Below are positions 48,961 through 60,330 of a DNA stretch of 64,000 bases, in pieces. This DNA is from Lunularia cruciata (Eukaryota > Streptophyta > Marchantiopsida > Lunulariales > Lunulariaceae), in NCBI GenBank assembly GCA_948567375.1, contig OX419756.1:65548333-65612332 (forward strand). Direction: 5' to 3'. Each line of letters begins with the position of its first letter. Within the stretch, counting starts at the first letter, position 1. The notes under the pieces are model-generated. The model made no database searches, was not told the DNA's origin, and saw only the letters and a program-made list of their open reading frames with translations. Position numbers and translations under genes: made by a program.

Positions 48961-49660
48961 AATTTTGGACTTTAGCTAGAATAAATTATAAATCAAATTT
49001 CAAATTGGAAAGGGAGTAAGAATAGTTTCCTCCTGAAATCCTTCCATATACCTATTTTAATTAGGTATTTAGTGAGTAAGCGCTTAATTCATTCTCTTAT
49101 AATCTTGTTTGTGTACGTTAGATATTTATCTTCTTCATCTTTAGTGTATGGTATTCCTTGTTGTCACTAAATCCCAGATCTATTTTAAGCTTTAAGCGCT
49201 AAATTTCATTGTCACTATGTGAAAGTCATCGAAGTATTATATAGCTTTATTTAAGTTGGAAAAAACATAAAATGAAAACTGAATGTTGTCTTGGTATTGA
49301 ATAATTTCAAAGTAATATATGAAGGCTAGCATATTCTAGCTATTTTTCAACTTAAATTTCCTTTATTTAGTATCTGTTTATTTTTATTTTATCTTTGGGT
49401 AATATAAGCATTATAGACCAATCTTTTCTAAGAAAAATAGATCTTCTCTTACAATTAGTATCCTTTTAGATTTTTTATCTAATATTCCACAAAAAAATTG
49501 TATTTTGTATAATTTTATTCAATATGATGTGTGGTATTACTTATTTTAGAATCTATAAATAAGCTTATAACAAGTTTCTTTCTAAAATAATTTACTCTTA
49601 TTTTTATAATATAATAATTCATATCTATATCTAATTTTACCCTATAATTTTGTAAGACCC
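48961..49660. other. AT-rich intergenic DNA
   Basis: A strongly AT-rich stretch with no open frame, repeat partner or TE motif that I can see. The boundary to the gene island at about 48960 is abrupt. Confidence 0.5.
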
Positions 49661-49812
49661 CATCAAGTCATACAAGGGAGAGACAAAATAGGTAAAATGG
49701 TGCTAAGCCCCAATAGAATCGATATGAGAAAATCTGCCCTACCACACCTAAGATATCTAGTTATGCAAGTCATACGGTTTACAAACAATTGGAGCATTAG
49801 AAGAAACATCAC

Positions 49813-50204
49813 CTAGTGTGATTGCTCTTCTATGGATTGCACCGGCCAATGCCCTTGGTAGAGTACTGGACACAAGTTATCTAAAATATGCCGCAAAGTA
49901 TGAGAGTGAGAGTGGTACCCCTTGGGACCCAACATGATAAGCTCTCGTGCATTCCTTGACAAATGTGCAAACTCCATGTCCATTGTTCCATATAACTCCA
50001 AGGCTAGGAGAGCAAAGAGGTGACTTTGCTGCATACCTCTATACTTCGAGATCTTGCACATTGTTGTTGCACTCGCTGCCCATCCAAGGAGATGGGTATC
50101 ACTCCTTCCAAAATTGTATCACATGTAGGGTCCGTAACCAGAACATCCGCTATTGTCACCTGATAATCTCGGACAAAATATAAGATATCTTGTGTGGATT
50201 GCAT
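49813..50204 (-). pseudogene. unrecognised minus-strand coding-like relic
   Basis: Two overlapping minus frames (50204-50004 and 50061-49813) read as if one protein were broken by a frameshift: VTIADVLVTDPTCDTILEGV, CARSRSIEVCSKV, then ALELYGTMDMEFAHLSRNAR. Base composition is higher in GC than the flanks. I do not recognise the family; it could be a TE protein or a lost exon of a gene. Confidence 0.3.
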
Positions 50205-50209
50205 TTACT

Positions 50210-51180
50210 TGCAAACCAAAAGTAAGTTGTTTTAGCTCTAAACTAACTTTGCTCACAACAACTAGGAGATTTTAGACTATATCTTAACTATTATGGGATG
50301 CTTGGGGATTGTATTAGACTCCCTTACTTTCTCTTATTTTTCTCCTTGTAATTCCTTTTTTGAGATAAATCCATAATTCATCAATTCATGTGATCATGAA
50401 AAAACATCAACAACTTTAAGAGTATTCAATATTGTGTTTGAAGTGCATTCTTCCTGAAAAGCGATAAAAAATAAGTTGATTAATAATAATAGTAAGCTAA
50501 TAAGATATCATACAAAGGGAGTGAATTGTAATAGACTTTTTAGGTGAATTTTATAAGTGAATTGTAATTCTCTACTTGATTTATATGTTTATTTTAATAA
50601 ATAAAAATTTGATTAACAATAAATAATACATATTTGTTTATACTCTTTTTTAATTTATAAAATCTCCTTGCTTCTTTGATTTAATAAGGTTTTATCTTGG
50701 CATGAATGATATAAACGAATGATATAAGGTTTTATGTTTGTGTAACAAGAAGATTCAATCCATCAGAGCTTTATACTAGTTTATTATCAATTAATAAGAA
50801 TATATATTATACTAGAAATGTTGTATATATTTACTAAATCTAAATATTTATAATATATCATAGTTTACAAATGATGCAAAATGATAACATAATTAACGAT
50901 CTAGAATCTTCCATCCTTTATTATTCATCTCTTGTTTCTCAGATTTATTCAGAAAATATTTGTTCATAAAGGAATAAGATTAAAACTTGTGCCTATATCC
51001 ATCCACAAAGGATATTAAAATGATTATCAACCAAAGCTTATATAGACTCTCAATGATAAAAAGAAAAACTTTCTTTCCAACTATCAAAAGAAACAAAGAA
51101 AGGCTAAGGGTTCAAAGGCATAAAAATATATCCCTATATCTGTATGGAATTTAACCTAATGGAGCGGAAACAAAGTAGGT
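50210..51180. other. AT-rich intergenic DNA
   Basis: AT-rich sequence with long A/T runs. No open frame, motif or repeat partner was noticed. Confidence 0.5.
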
Positions 51181-51185
51181 AGTAT

Positions 51186-51566
51186 GAGGGAACCATAGCT
51201 TCTCCATTTGGGGAGTAAAGTAGTTAGTGCAAGGGAACTATAGCTTCCCCATTTGGGGAGTCTTTGCACAAGCTCGAGTTGAGAGTTAAGGCGATGGGTT
51301 AGAGAGGTTATGAAGACCTAGAAGGATAAGCAAGTTGTTGGCCAGCTTGATGGCATAAGGTTAGCTAGTTTAGATGAGTTTTTGGAGTGAAAAAAAGGAG
51401 ATGGTGTAAGGGAACCATAGCTTCTCCATTTGGGGAGTCTTTGTACAAGCTCAAGTTGAGAGTTAGGGTTGTGGGCTAGAGAGGTTATCAAGACCTAGAA
51501 GGGTCAGCAAGTTGCTGACTAGCTTGTTGGCATAAAGCTAGCTAGTTTAGATGAGTTTTGGTAATT
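51186..51566 (+). repeat. tandem repeat, about 177-bp unit
   Basis: AGGGAAC.ATAGCTTC.CCATTTGGGGAGT occurs at 51187 (partial unit), 51232 and 51409. The last two are followed by the same 140 bases (CAAGCTC.AGTTGAGAGTTA ... GCTAGTTTAGATGAGTTT). There are two full units plus a leading fragment. Confidence 0.75.
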
Positions 51567-51605
51567 TTTGGTCACCATTTGGCAAAACTGCCCACTCTTC
51601 TAGAT

Positions 51606-51675
51606 TGTGCCCAATCGGGTTTGAACCTTAGATCTATGGGTTCTAGATTGGTGCCCTAACCAGTTGGTCCACCTT
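51606..51675 (-). repeat. tRNA-like sequence, probable SINE head
   Basis: On the minus strand GGTGGACCAACTGGTTAGGGC resembles a pol III A box, and AAGGTTCAAACCC a B box, with about 30 bases between. A putative anticodon stem ATCTA/TAGAT closes a loop that lacks U33, and the acceptor stem does not pair well. It therefore looks like a tRNA-derived SINE head rather than a working tRNA gene. Confidence 0.4.
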
Positions 51676-51685
51676 CACTTGTTGT

Positions 51686-53116
51686 TGTAATGATGGGTGG
51701 GTTGATACTTATACACATGTAGATTTGGCTGGGAGAGGCACTTTGATCCTATCCTTGGAGATCTTGGTAGGTAAGGAGTAGGTAGACACTCCTATTATAT
51801 TAAATGTCAAATGGTGACAAAGTCAGTTTGATGTTGATTTCTGAGATAGAGAGTTTAGTTTAGACTTTTTGTGATTAGACCCCCTCTATTTTTTGTTTCT
51901 TATTTGTGCACCATGTTTGTGTGAGGAACCTTGACTTTAGAGCAGTGGTGCTCTAGTGTGCTCTTGATAGTGAGGGTAGAGTGATGACCTATTAGACTAC
52001 ATATATTTCTCTCCGATAAGTGTGACTTGCATATCGTGAGAGTGCGCCTTATGATGTTAGGTTACAAGTTGCCATTCCCCCCAGTACAATTAGAGCTACA
52101 TTAGTGAGTGGTTTTCAATTGGTGATGATCCTTGGTGGGGTACTTACGGTGGTTACAATTGCAATTGTTGTTTGAGTTACATTGACATGACAAAGTTCTT
52201 TGTGGATTCCAAAGAAGGTATCATTGTAGTACACAATGGGTTCACATGGAGTGGCACTTGGTATCAACCTATATCTTAGGTCCTATTGAGAGAGGAGATT
52301 GACATTGATTTGGAGTTTGATACATGAGTTGATTCAATTGAGAATGCACTTAGTGTGTTTGCATTGTTGTTCTGGAACATGGACAAGACTTATGGAGCCT
52401 CTAAAGGCCTCATGCGTTACTTTGGTATAGTGGGACCACTGAGTTGGATGACTTCATCCAAGAGTTTGATAGTTGGTGTGATCTATAGTAGATGTAGAAC
52501 TCAACTTTATTCATACACTTCATGGCCTTTAGCACTTAGAAGGTCTGCCAATGGATGAGTTTAGGAGAGCTCACTTGGAAAAGATCAAGCTATGGAGATA
52601 ATATTGGTCTCCAAACTACATTCCATCACTTTAGGCTTGATTTATTAGAGTAACACTCTGAGAATAGGAGACCTGAAGAGAAACACACCGTGAGAAACAC
52701 AAAATTTCATACTCAAACCTCCGATGCTCCAAAGGAGCACCTTCTCTTTATTATATAGACAAAGAGGATCTCCTCCAAGGAAACTCCACTATAGGATTAG
52801 GCACATAGATAGGTGACATGTCAGCAAGCTCCACCCTTGGATTACTTACTTAGATGTGTGACATGTTGGTCTTGGTCCTATCTAGTTGGTCAAACAAGCT
52901 TTGACTAGAGGGAATCTTTTAGAGAATCTTCTTGTAGAAATCTTAGAATCACGTGGGTGAGGTACCGTGGGTGAGAAAGCTCTTGGCAAGACAAACCAAG
53001 AGGAGGGAAGGCCAACCTTTAAGGGAGGATTTAGGATTCGTTTATGGGGGGAGGAATCTGCACATTTTTGAGGCCTAATTCATCCGTTTAGGCCTCTAAA
53101 ATTGCCTTCAAAGATT
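51686..53116. other. unclassified degraded repeat DNA
   Basis: There are only short broken frames, for example 52355-52558 on the plus strand (67 codons), with no motif I can name. It is probably old TE sequence. Confidence 0.35.
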
Positions 53117-53420
53117 TCAAGTATATTTTGGTTCTTATTCTATTGGTAGAAGTCCCCTTTTGGTGATATTTCTTTCTTATCTATTTAGGCAATCATATAT
53201 AACATCCTTCCAGATATTACCAAAGCAATTCTCACCTCTAAATCATATGTCTAGCTATTGGTTCTAAGGTTTTCAAATCTATTTCAGTTTTTCCTCCTAT
53301 TAGTAGAAGTACTCTTTTGGTGATACTTCTATCTGATCTATTTTGACCATCATGTATAACATCATTCCAGATGTTACCAGACCGACTTTCACATCTAGAT
53401 TGTATGGCTAGCTCTTGGTA
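53117..53420 (+). repeat. two-unit tandem repeat, about 156-bp period
   Basis: The units start near 53118 and 53274. They share TAGAAGT.C.CTTTTGGTGATA, TATAACATC.TTCCAGAT.TTACCA and TGTCTAGCTATTGG / TGGCTAGCTCTTGG. The unit lies directly before the chromovirus insertion site and shows no coding potential. Confidence 0.7.
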
Positions 53421-53447
53421 GTACATTTAGGGTCAATCAGTAATACA

Positions 53448-53452
53448 CATGA
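53448..53452. other. target-site duplication, left (CATGA)
   Basis: CATGA precedes the 5' LTR and is repeated exactly at 59088-59092 after the 3' LTR. A 5-bp duplication is the size expected for a gypsy integrase. Confidence 0.85.
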
Positions 53453-53878
53453 TATAACAATACGGAGTTTAGCAACAAAGTTAGTAGGGCTAACGAAGAA
53501 GCAAATAAGACAAATTAGCCTAGAATATTCCAGAAGTATCTAGGAAGCTTCTTGGGAAGCTTCTTGGCTAGCTTAGCTTGTACCTCAAGTAAGTAGCTTC
53601 TAGAAGGAAGCTTCTAGAAGCTTCCAACTAGCTTAGCTTGTACTCCGAGTAGATGACTTCTAGAAAGAAGCTTCTTGAGAAGCTTCTTGGTTAACTTGGC
53701 TTGCACTCTAAGAAAGTAGCTTGAGGAAGCTTCTTGAGAAGCTTCCTAAGGGCCTTGTATGCTATCTATAAATACCAAAGCCAAAGCTCATGCTAGGCAT
53801 TTGGAGTTTTCTCTCATTCCAGCATCCCAATGTGAGTTTCCATTCTCATATTTCTCTCCTTGATCTTGGTTTTTTACA
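53453..53878 (+). mobile_element. chromovirus 5' LTR
   Basis: 426 bp. It begins TATAACAATACGG (TG mutated to TA, compare the 3' LTR) and ends TTTTTTACA. A TATAAATA box lies at 53767-53774. Upstream, 53560-53750 is filled with GAAGCTTC-type inverted pentamers. It ends next to the primer-binding site. Confidence 0.88.
53606..53625 (+). promoter_or_regulatory. perfect four-pentamer heat-shock element in the 5' LTR
   Basis: GGAAGCTTCTAGAAGCTTCC is four contiguous alternating nGAAn/nTTCn pentamers, the heat-shock-factor consensus. It is preceded by CTTCT-AGAAG (53597-53606) and followed downstream by further partial arrays (about 53660-53750), all upstream of the TATA box at 53767. Confidence 0.6.
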
Positions 53879-53891
53879 TTGGTATCAGAGC
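53879..53891 (+). other. chromovirus primer-binding site
   Basis: TTGGTATCAGAGC follows the LTR end directly. TGGTATCAGAGC is the standard plant initiator tRNA-Met primer-binding sequence. Confidence 0.88.
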
Positions 53892-53896
53892 AAGAA

Positions 53897-55060
53897 TGGG
53901 ATGGATGGAATTTATGGACCACCAAAGCCACTTACGCCAAACCATTGGGATTTTCATGTCCAAATATTACCCAAGAATCATTTCACACAATCCATTACCT
54001 CGTGCTTTGGGTAGGATTTTCTTCATATGATCACCTTGTATGAGGTACCCTTGATACTTCCGGTTGTAACTTATGGAGAACAATGGACGTGATGCATCTA
54101 TGTGTTAATCAATTAGATAAATTGGGAATAATGGGATAGAGTAGTAGACATGCCGGCAATATCAAACATTATCCTTGCAATGCAATAACACATCAAGCAC
54201 CTTGCTTGATTGTTGGATGAACAAGACCAGCAACAACGAGAACATATAGAGAGTGCCAGTTCAAGATGGAGAAGATCACATTTGATTTCCAAAATCCAAG
54301 GCATTTGAAGGCAAGAATCTTCCAAGCACAATGGTGAATTTTTTGTTTGATTGCGAATGTTACTTTGAAGCCACCAATCTTCAAGATGAACAAAAATAGA
54401 TTCTCTTGGCTTCTAGCCAATTGGATGGTGTGGCAAAACTTTGGTGGTGATTCCAAGTAGAGTGAACAAAATGATAGATTGTTGCACCAATTTTGACATG
54501 GGTAGAATTCAAGGATGCAATACTTGGTCAATTTCAAATTATAAATACCACATGAGCCGCATGAGATAAATTGGTGGAATTGAAGCAGATTGTCTTAGTA
54601 AGGAGCTACATCACACAATTTCAAAACATCATCATGCAAATTCTAGATATACAAGAAGGTGGAGTTTTGAATCAATTTATTCGGGGATTGAAGTCATGAA
54701 CCAAATTGGAGGTGACCATGCAGGAACCACAAAATGTAGAAGAAGCCATGCAATTTGTTGAGTGCTTTGATTCCTTGGTTGCAACAGCTTGGTCTTGACC
54801 TCGACCTACACAAAGCTTACTAGTACACTACGCACGGGTGGAAGAACTAGCAAAAATGGAGATTGATGGTATCTAATAGAGACCACTTGGTACAACGGGT
54901 GGAGAAAGATTGTGATAAAATGGAGGTTGTTTTTATTGTTGCTAAGTTGAACATTGTATTGTTGAATGTCCACTTAGGAATGTGCGATCTCAACAAGTTG
55001 CTCACATGGAGTTTGTAGAATAGAATGGTCAAGAAAACAAGGAATCCTAGTAGGAGATTT
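53897..55060 (+). pseudogene. chromovirus gag
   Basis: Frames resemble the gag at 6654-7703: MDGIYGPPKPL at 53903, then FDCECYFEA-type and ILLASSQLDG fragments around 54340-54430. A zinc knuckle is at 54928-54969: C-F-Y-C, then x4, H, x4, C, with a TAA inside the x4 spacer. Multiple stops make it non-functional. Confidence 0.75.
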
Positions 55061-55079
55061 TGAGCCGCCTACTAGGAGC

Positions 55080-55640
55080 TTGATTAGTTCCAATGAGATT
55101 GAAGGCTCAACCTATGCAAGTTTGCTTCACTTGCAAGGTACAATACCAAATCGGGGTTGTAGGATTTTGGTTGATTTTAGAAGTTCACAAAATTGTATGT
55201 GTATGCAACTAGCAAAGGAATTGGGTATTCCTATCAAGCTAGTAATTGGAAGTAGATTGATGATGGCGGATGGTAGAAAGGGTTCTACATTCTGTACCTC
55301 ACATCCTAAATTTTTTGATTGGGAAGGAGTATTTGAAGTGGATGAGGTTTGTAGTGACACCTATAATCTATGATGTCATTCTAGGATTACCTTGGCTTGA
55401 ACATCATAAGGTTCATTTTGATTGGACACGAGGACAAATTCAAGTACAACACCAAGGTAGGAATTCCAATTTAGGTTGTCTGGCACCTCTGAGTAAGACC
55501 CTTAAGAATAGTCAATCCCAAGATGGGAAGTTTATTGAGAAAGTAGCCATAAAGCATGCTTTGAAGAGAGAGAGGAGCCCCAAGATGGGAAGTTTGCCAA
55601 GAAAGCAACTATGGAGCAAGCTTTGAAGAGAAATGATTCC
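55080..55640 (+). pseudogene. chromovirus aspartic protease
   Basis: A plus frame reads GCRILVDFRSSQNCMC where the family has L-V-D-S-G-S-S, so the catalytic D-S-G is now D-F-R. AKELGIPI follows, and after a frame change YDVILGLPWLEHH (about 55364-55400), the conserved second motif. Loss of the D-S-G triad alone would inactivate it. Confidence 0.75.
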
Positions 55641-55789
55641 CTAGATGGAAAATTTGTTAATGAAGCAGCCATAGAGCAAACTTTGGAGGAAAATAAATTT
55701 ATTTTTGCAGTGTGGATCAAGCCAATTGCACAAGGAAAATCTGAGGAGAGCCTTGAGTCTCATCAAGCAATGGTTGATTAGATAGTTCA

Positions 55790-57140
55790 AGAGTTTACGG
55801 ACGTGTTTCCAAATAATCTGCCAAAGGGATGACCCTCCGATTGTGGTATGTCCTTCAAGATTGAGTTATTGCTAGGGAGTACTCTAGTGAGTAGACCAAT
55901 CTATCGGCTCTCACCAAAGGAGTTGGAGGAGTTGCAAACAACACTTACTGAGTTGTTGGGAGAAGGAGTTTATATGACATAGTACCTCTCCTTGGGGAGC
56001 ACCGGTACTATTCGTTCCAAAGAAGGATGAGGACTTTGTTTCTGTATTGATTATTGTAGGCTCAATAAGCAAACAGTGAAGAATTCATATTCCTTGCCTT
56101 GGATTGATGACTTGCTTGATCAATTGAGTGGAGCACAATGCTTTTCCAAGTTGGATCCTCATAGTGGCTATTGGCAAATTCCCATTTGATAGGGAGGGTG
56201 TGCAAAAGATAACCTTTAGCACAAGGTATGGGCATTTTGAGTGGAGATTTACCTTTTGGGCTCATTAATGCTCCAACAATCTTCATTGATCAGATGCATC
56301 AAGTGTTGGATGGACTATTGGATTGGTATGTGGTGGTGTTCTTGGATGATATCTTAATCTATAGCAAGATAGAGGCAGAACACGTGAATCACGTGCAAGA
56401 AGTCTTAAAACAACTACAACAATGGAAATTTTACTACAAGAAGTCAAAGTGTGCATTTTGGCAAAAGGAAGTTACCTTCTTGGGGCAAAGATCTCATTGG
56501 AGGGGATCAAGGTGGAAGAGGAGACAATCAAGGCCATTATTGATTGGCCTACTCCAAAGGATGCTATAAAAGTACAGGCATTTAATGGACTGGCCAATTT
56601 TTACCAACGGTTCATCCATTATTATGCTCATGTGGCTACACCATTGACTGACCTCTTGGGGAAGGACTCGAGTTTCTATTGGACCACCAAGCACAAAGAA
56701 GCATTCTAGAAGTTGAAACATATGGTGTCTTCAAGGTCCATTCTTCAACCCTATGATCCTCAGCTACCCTATGTGGTTGATTTTGATACTTCTAACTTTG
56801 CAATTAGAGCCGTGTTGCAACAAGAATTCTCAAATGGATTACATCCCATTGCCTTTGTGTCTCACCAACTCAATACAGCTGAAAAGCAACTACTCTACTT
56901 GAGATCAAGAACAACTTGCAATGGTACATACCACCAGGGTATGGAGGCATTACTTCTTGGGGAAACAAGTGATCATGCAAACTGATCACAAACCATTGTT
57001 GAAGACCTTACACTTGGAACACTTGAGAGTTAATGAGTCAACATCATTGATGGGAGGAACAACTCCAATTGTTTGACATTAAACTTGAGTACAAACTAGG
57101 TTGGTTCCATATCATCCCTGATGCTTTATCATGATGACTT
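55790..57140 (+). pseudogene. chromovirus reverse transcriptase and RNase H
   Basis: RT fragments run VSRPIYRLSPKELEELQ (about 55890), then [17 protein letters not shown] and [12 protein letters not shown] (about 56040-56180), then FGLINAPTIF. The catalytic site FLDD is at 56339-56350 (V-F-L-D-D-I-L-I-Y-S-K), intact. RNase H follows after 56700: PYVVDFDTSNFAI, HPIAFVSHQL, then TDHKPLLKTL near 56985. Frames shift repeatedly and stops are present, so no product is expected. Confidence 0.85.
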
Positions 57141-57349
57141 GATTTGAAGTCTCTTCCTCTCATCACAACATCAATTACCACAGTGTCATTTGACTCCAAG
57201 GTCCAGAACAAGTTTCAGTCAACTCTATAACAAGACCCCTTCTTCCAAATGGTACAAGGTTTCCTTACAACATGCGACAAGGAGTACAACACCTTCTCCA
57301 TCAAAGAGGACCTTCTATTCCATGAGGACCGGATCTATGTTCTAACCAA

Positions 57350-58437
57350 AGATGATCTTTGACTTATGCGCCTTCAAGAAGCCCATGATTTACCCATAGC
57401 TAGTCACATGGGTGTGGACAAGACCTTAGGTATCCTCCAACATTGATGGTGGTGGCCCAACATGACGCGAGATGTTCAAAAATTTGTCCAATTGTGTGAG
57501 AGTTGCCAATGCAACAAGGCCAGCAACTAGAAGCCGGGTAGACTCCTTCAACCACTTGCCATTCCATCCACTCGATGGGAGCATGTGAGCTTAGATCTCA
57601 TCACATCCTTGTCCAAAACAAAGCAATGACACACAACAATTGTGGTGTTTGAGGATAAGCTTAGATAAGCAAATCCACTTGGTAGCAACTTGTGATACTG
57701 TGGATGCTCCAACCTTAGCGCAAATCTACTTCAACAATATCTTCAAGCATCATGGGATGCCATGTGTACTCATCTTTGACCGCAACCCTTGATTAACCAA
57801 TAAGTTTTGGCAAGCACTCTTTTGGATACTTGGCACCAAGCTTGCTTTGTCCACGGCCTATTGTCCTCAAACTGATGGACAAAACAAACGTGCAAATCAT
57901 ACGTTGGAAGATATGCTACGTGCCTTTGTCAATGTCTACCATACCAATTGGAATCAATGTCTTGCAGTTGCAGAATTTGCCTACAACAACTCCAAAAAGG
58001 CAAGCATTGGATTTTCTCCTTTCTTTCTCAATTTTGGCCAAGATCTGCTTGTTCCAGATTCTCTTTTTGCTCCCCTTCCATCTCAAGTTCCTCATACTTC
58101 AACATTTTTGACTATTGTATCCCAATCTCTCCAACAAGCCAAATCTCACCTCCTTGTTGCTCAAAATCATCAAAAAAATATGCAGACCAAAATCGTCTTG
58201 ATCTCACCTTTGAAGTCGGTGATAAAGTCATGTTATCCTCTAGTAACCTCCCTCTCCCCCTTGATACCCAAGTTCATAAACTTGCTCCTAATTGGATAGG
58301 ACTCTTTGATGTCACCCAAATTGTCTCTCTTGTTGCTTATCAACTTGCCTTGCCTTGTCATATGCGTATTCATCCTACCTTTCATGTTTCCAAGTTGAAA
58401 CCCTTTGTTACTAACCCCTCTTCCTTTTCCTCTTGAA
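57350..58437 (+). pseudogene. chromovirus integrase
   Basis: Zinc-binding region: AHDLPIASHMGVDKT, then QHXWWWPNM and VQLCESCQCNK (57380-57530), an HHCC pattern. The catalytic core is broken near 57600-57830. From 57847 a long frame reads STAYCPQTDGQNKRANHTLE, then AEFAYNN and the GPY-type region FKVGDKVML-like and HPTFHVSKLKPF to 58437. The core aspartates are uncertain because of frameshifts. Confidence 0.8.
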
Positions 58438-58449
58438 CCCAACCTCCCC

Positions 58450-58660
58450 CTCCTCCTGTCCTTATCAATGATCTTGAGGAGTACAAATTTGATCATATCC
58501 TTACACATCACTATATTCAACAAGGCCGTCAACAACATACATAGTACAAGGTTCTTTGGAAAGGGTATCCCCTTCATGATGCTACATGGGAACCTCCTTC
58601 TCATCTCCAAAATGCACAAATGGCCATCCAGGAGTTTGAAGCTTCACTGGCAATGAGGAC
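58450..58660 (+). pseudogene. chromodomain at the integrase C-terminus
   Basis: After a TGA at 58435 the frame continues NDLEEYKFDHILTHH, then YKVLWKGYPLHDATWEPPSH and AQMAIQEFEASL. Y-x-V-x-W-K-G-Y and T-W-E-P are the classic chromodomain signatures that define chromoviruses and guide insertion by reading chromatin marks. One more stop (TAG) precedes YKVLW. Confidence 0.85.
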
Positions 58661-58673
58661 ATCACCAACTAGC

Positions 58674-58685
58674 AATGGAGGAATA
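58674..58685 (+). other. degraded polypurine tract
   Basis: AATGGAGGAATA lies immediately before the TG that starts the 3' LTR. It is in the right place and mostly purine, with two T interruptions. Confidence 0.6.
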
Positions 58686-59087
58686 TGTAACAATATGGAG
58701 TCTAGTGACAAACTTAGTAGGGCTAATGAAGTAGCAAATAAGACAAATTAGCCTATAATATTTTGGAAGTATCTAGGAAGCTTCTCGGCTAGCTTAGCTT
58801 GCACTTCAAGTAAGTAGTTCCTAGAAGGAAGCTTCTAGAAGCTTCCAACTAGCTTAGCTTGCACGCCAAGTAGGCGGCTTCTAGAAGGAAGCTTCTTGGT
58901 TAACTTGGCTTTCACTCTAAGAAAGCGGCTTGAGGAAGCTTCTTGAGAAGCTTCTCAAGTGCCTTGTATGCTACTTATAAATACCAAAGCCAAAGCTCAT
59001 GCTAGGCATTTGGAGTTTTCCCTCATTCCAATGTCCCAATGTGAGCTTCCATTCTCCTATTTCTCTCCTTGGTCTTGGTCTTTTACA
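58686..59087 (+). mobile_element. chromovirus 3' LTR
   Basis: 402 bp. It begins TGTAACAATATGG and ends TTTTACA. A TATAAATA box lies at 58976-58983. The perfect four-pentamer heat-shock block recurs at 58827-58846. It is shorter than the 5' LTR because one GAAGCTTC-containing block is missing. The right target duplication CATGA follows at 59088-59092. Confidence 0.9.
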
Positions 59088-60330
59088 CATGAGGTCTAGT
59101 GTGGTACCCACATTTTTTTTTGTTTTTCTATGTTAATTTGTGTTTAAGAGAAGAAGTAAGCACTGAAAGTCAAATTGCGGGCAAAGAATGGATGAAACTA
59201 ACTTCGGAGGACATCCGAAGAAGATGACATTGGATCCGATGATGGAGGTACTCGGAAAAGGAGTATGACGGAAAAATTCCGAAGATCATTGTCTTTGGGT
59301 TGGAAGGCGCAAGAGATACAAAGACCATTTAACAACCTTGGTACGTGGCAAGAAAGTATATTTCAAGAAATGGCAAGGGCAGAAGAAGCAAGTCTTGACA
59401 GTGACCGAGATTTGCACGCAGAAGAGAGAAATTTGAAGCTGAAATTGACTGAAGAATGACTACGATTTGGGGTAATATAAAATTGTGATGCGTAGGGACA
59501 AGTTGAATGTTCCAAGTAAATTCCCAATCCCTTTGAGTAGTTGTCCTGCAGTAATGCGTGTCTGGAAGCCCATCAAGAGTGAGATTTTCCAAAACCCCAA
59601 GGGAGTTAGAGTGTCTTGTCCAGATTTTCCAGCATCGTAGAACGAGAGAACAGATCATAGCTAAGAAGGTGGCCAATGCGCTGGCAGTGTGAGGTTTTGC
59701 AATCCAAAGATTAGATGTAGTAGCTAGAATTGAAGTCTTGACTAGACTTCATATTACATTTTTAGCATGGAACTGAGTGATCGCTACCAGTAATTGTGAA
59801 GAGGGTCCCAAGGTGGGAGGGAAGAGAGGCAATCTGGCTTGATGGACTGAGTCGGATTGGAGGTTAGTATTGGGGAGAGAAGCAGGAGAGCCAATAGGGA
59901 TCACCTTCTATCGGAAGTGTGATGCTGCAAAGGAGACGGTGGAGATCTGCAACTTGTTTTTTGCTCTAAGAACAACAAATAGATACAAGGTAGAGTCCTA
60001 TCGGGATCCAATCTAAAGAAGCATTGTGGGGGCGATGATGGCCATGTTCAAGCTAGAACAAACCACCTATGTGAACATGCAGCAAGCCATATTCTTCCAT
60101 CAGATGTTTGCAGGAGTTCTAGTGAATTGGGCAAAGTGCTTTCACCACCGAACGAGGCAGATGGTGGTTAATTGATGAACGGGCTTGCCACCGCATTACT
60201 TTGCACCATTTGTAGCACATTTCTACTTTGGACTAAACCTGCTGAGCAAAGAGGAGCATTATCGTATGGGGTCTCACATGCATCCGGATTTACGACGAGA
60301 AGTAGACGAGAAAGAGTGCCAATATATGCT

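Larger units (their letters stand above)
53453..59087 (+). mobile_element. complete chromovirus (Ty3/gypsy), coding-dead
   Basis: This 5,635-bp element has two LTRs, a PBS, a polypurine tract and a perfect 5-bp target duplication. The internal order is gag with CCHC knuckle, protease, RT, RNase H, integrase and C-terminal chromodomain, which places it among plant chromoviruses. All genes carry stops and frameshifts, several of them TAG or TGA at places expected to be CAG or CGA. The element is therefore an old copy that could move only with help. The LTRs differ by substitutions and by one about 24-bp block. Confidence 0.92.

Noticed and set aside
51606..51675. Functional tRNA gene on the minus strand
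   Set aside because: The loop lacks U33 and the acceptor stem does not pair convincingly.
53560..53750. CRISPR-like or satellite array
   Set aside because: The repeats are short palindromic GAAGCTTC blocks of uneven spacing inside an LTR of a plant retroelement.
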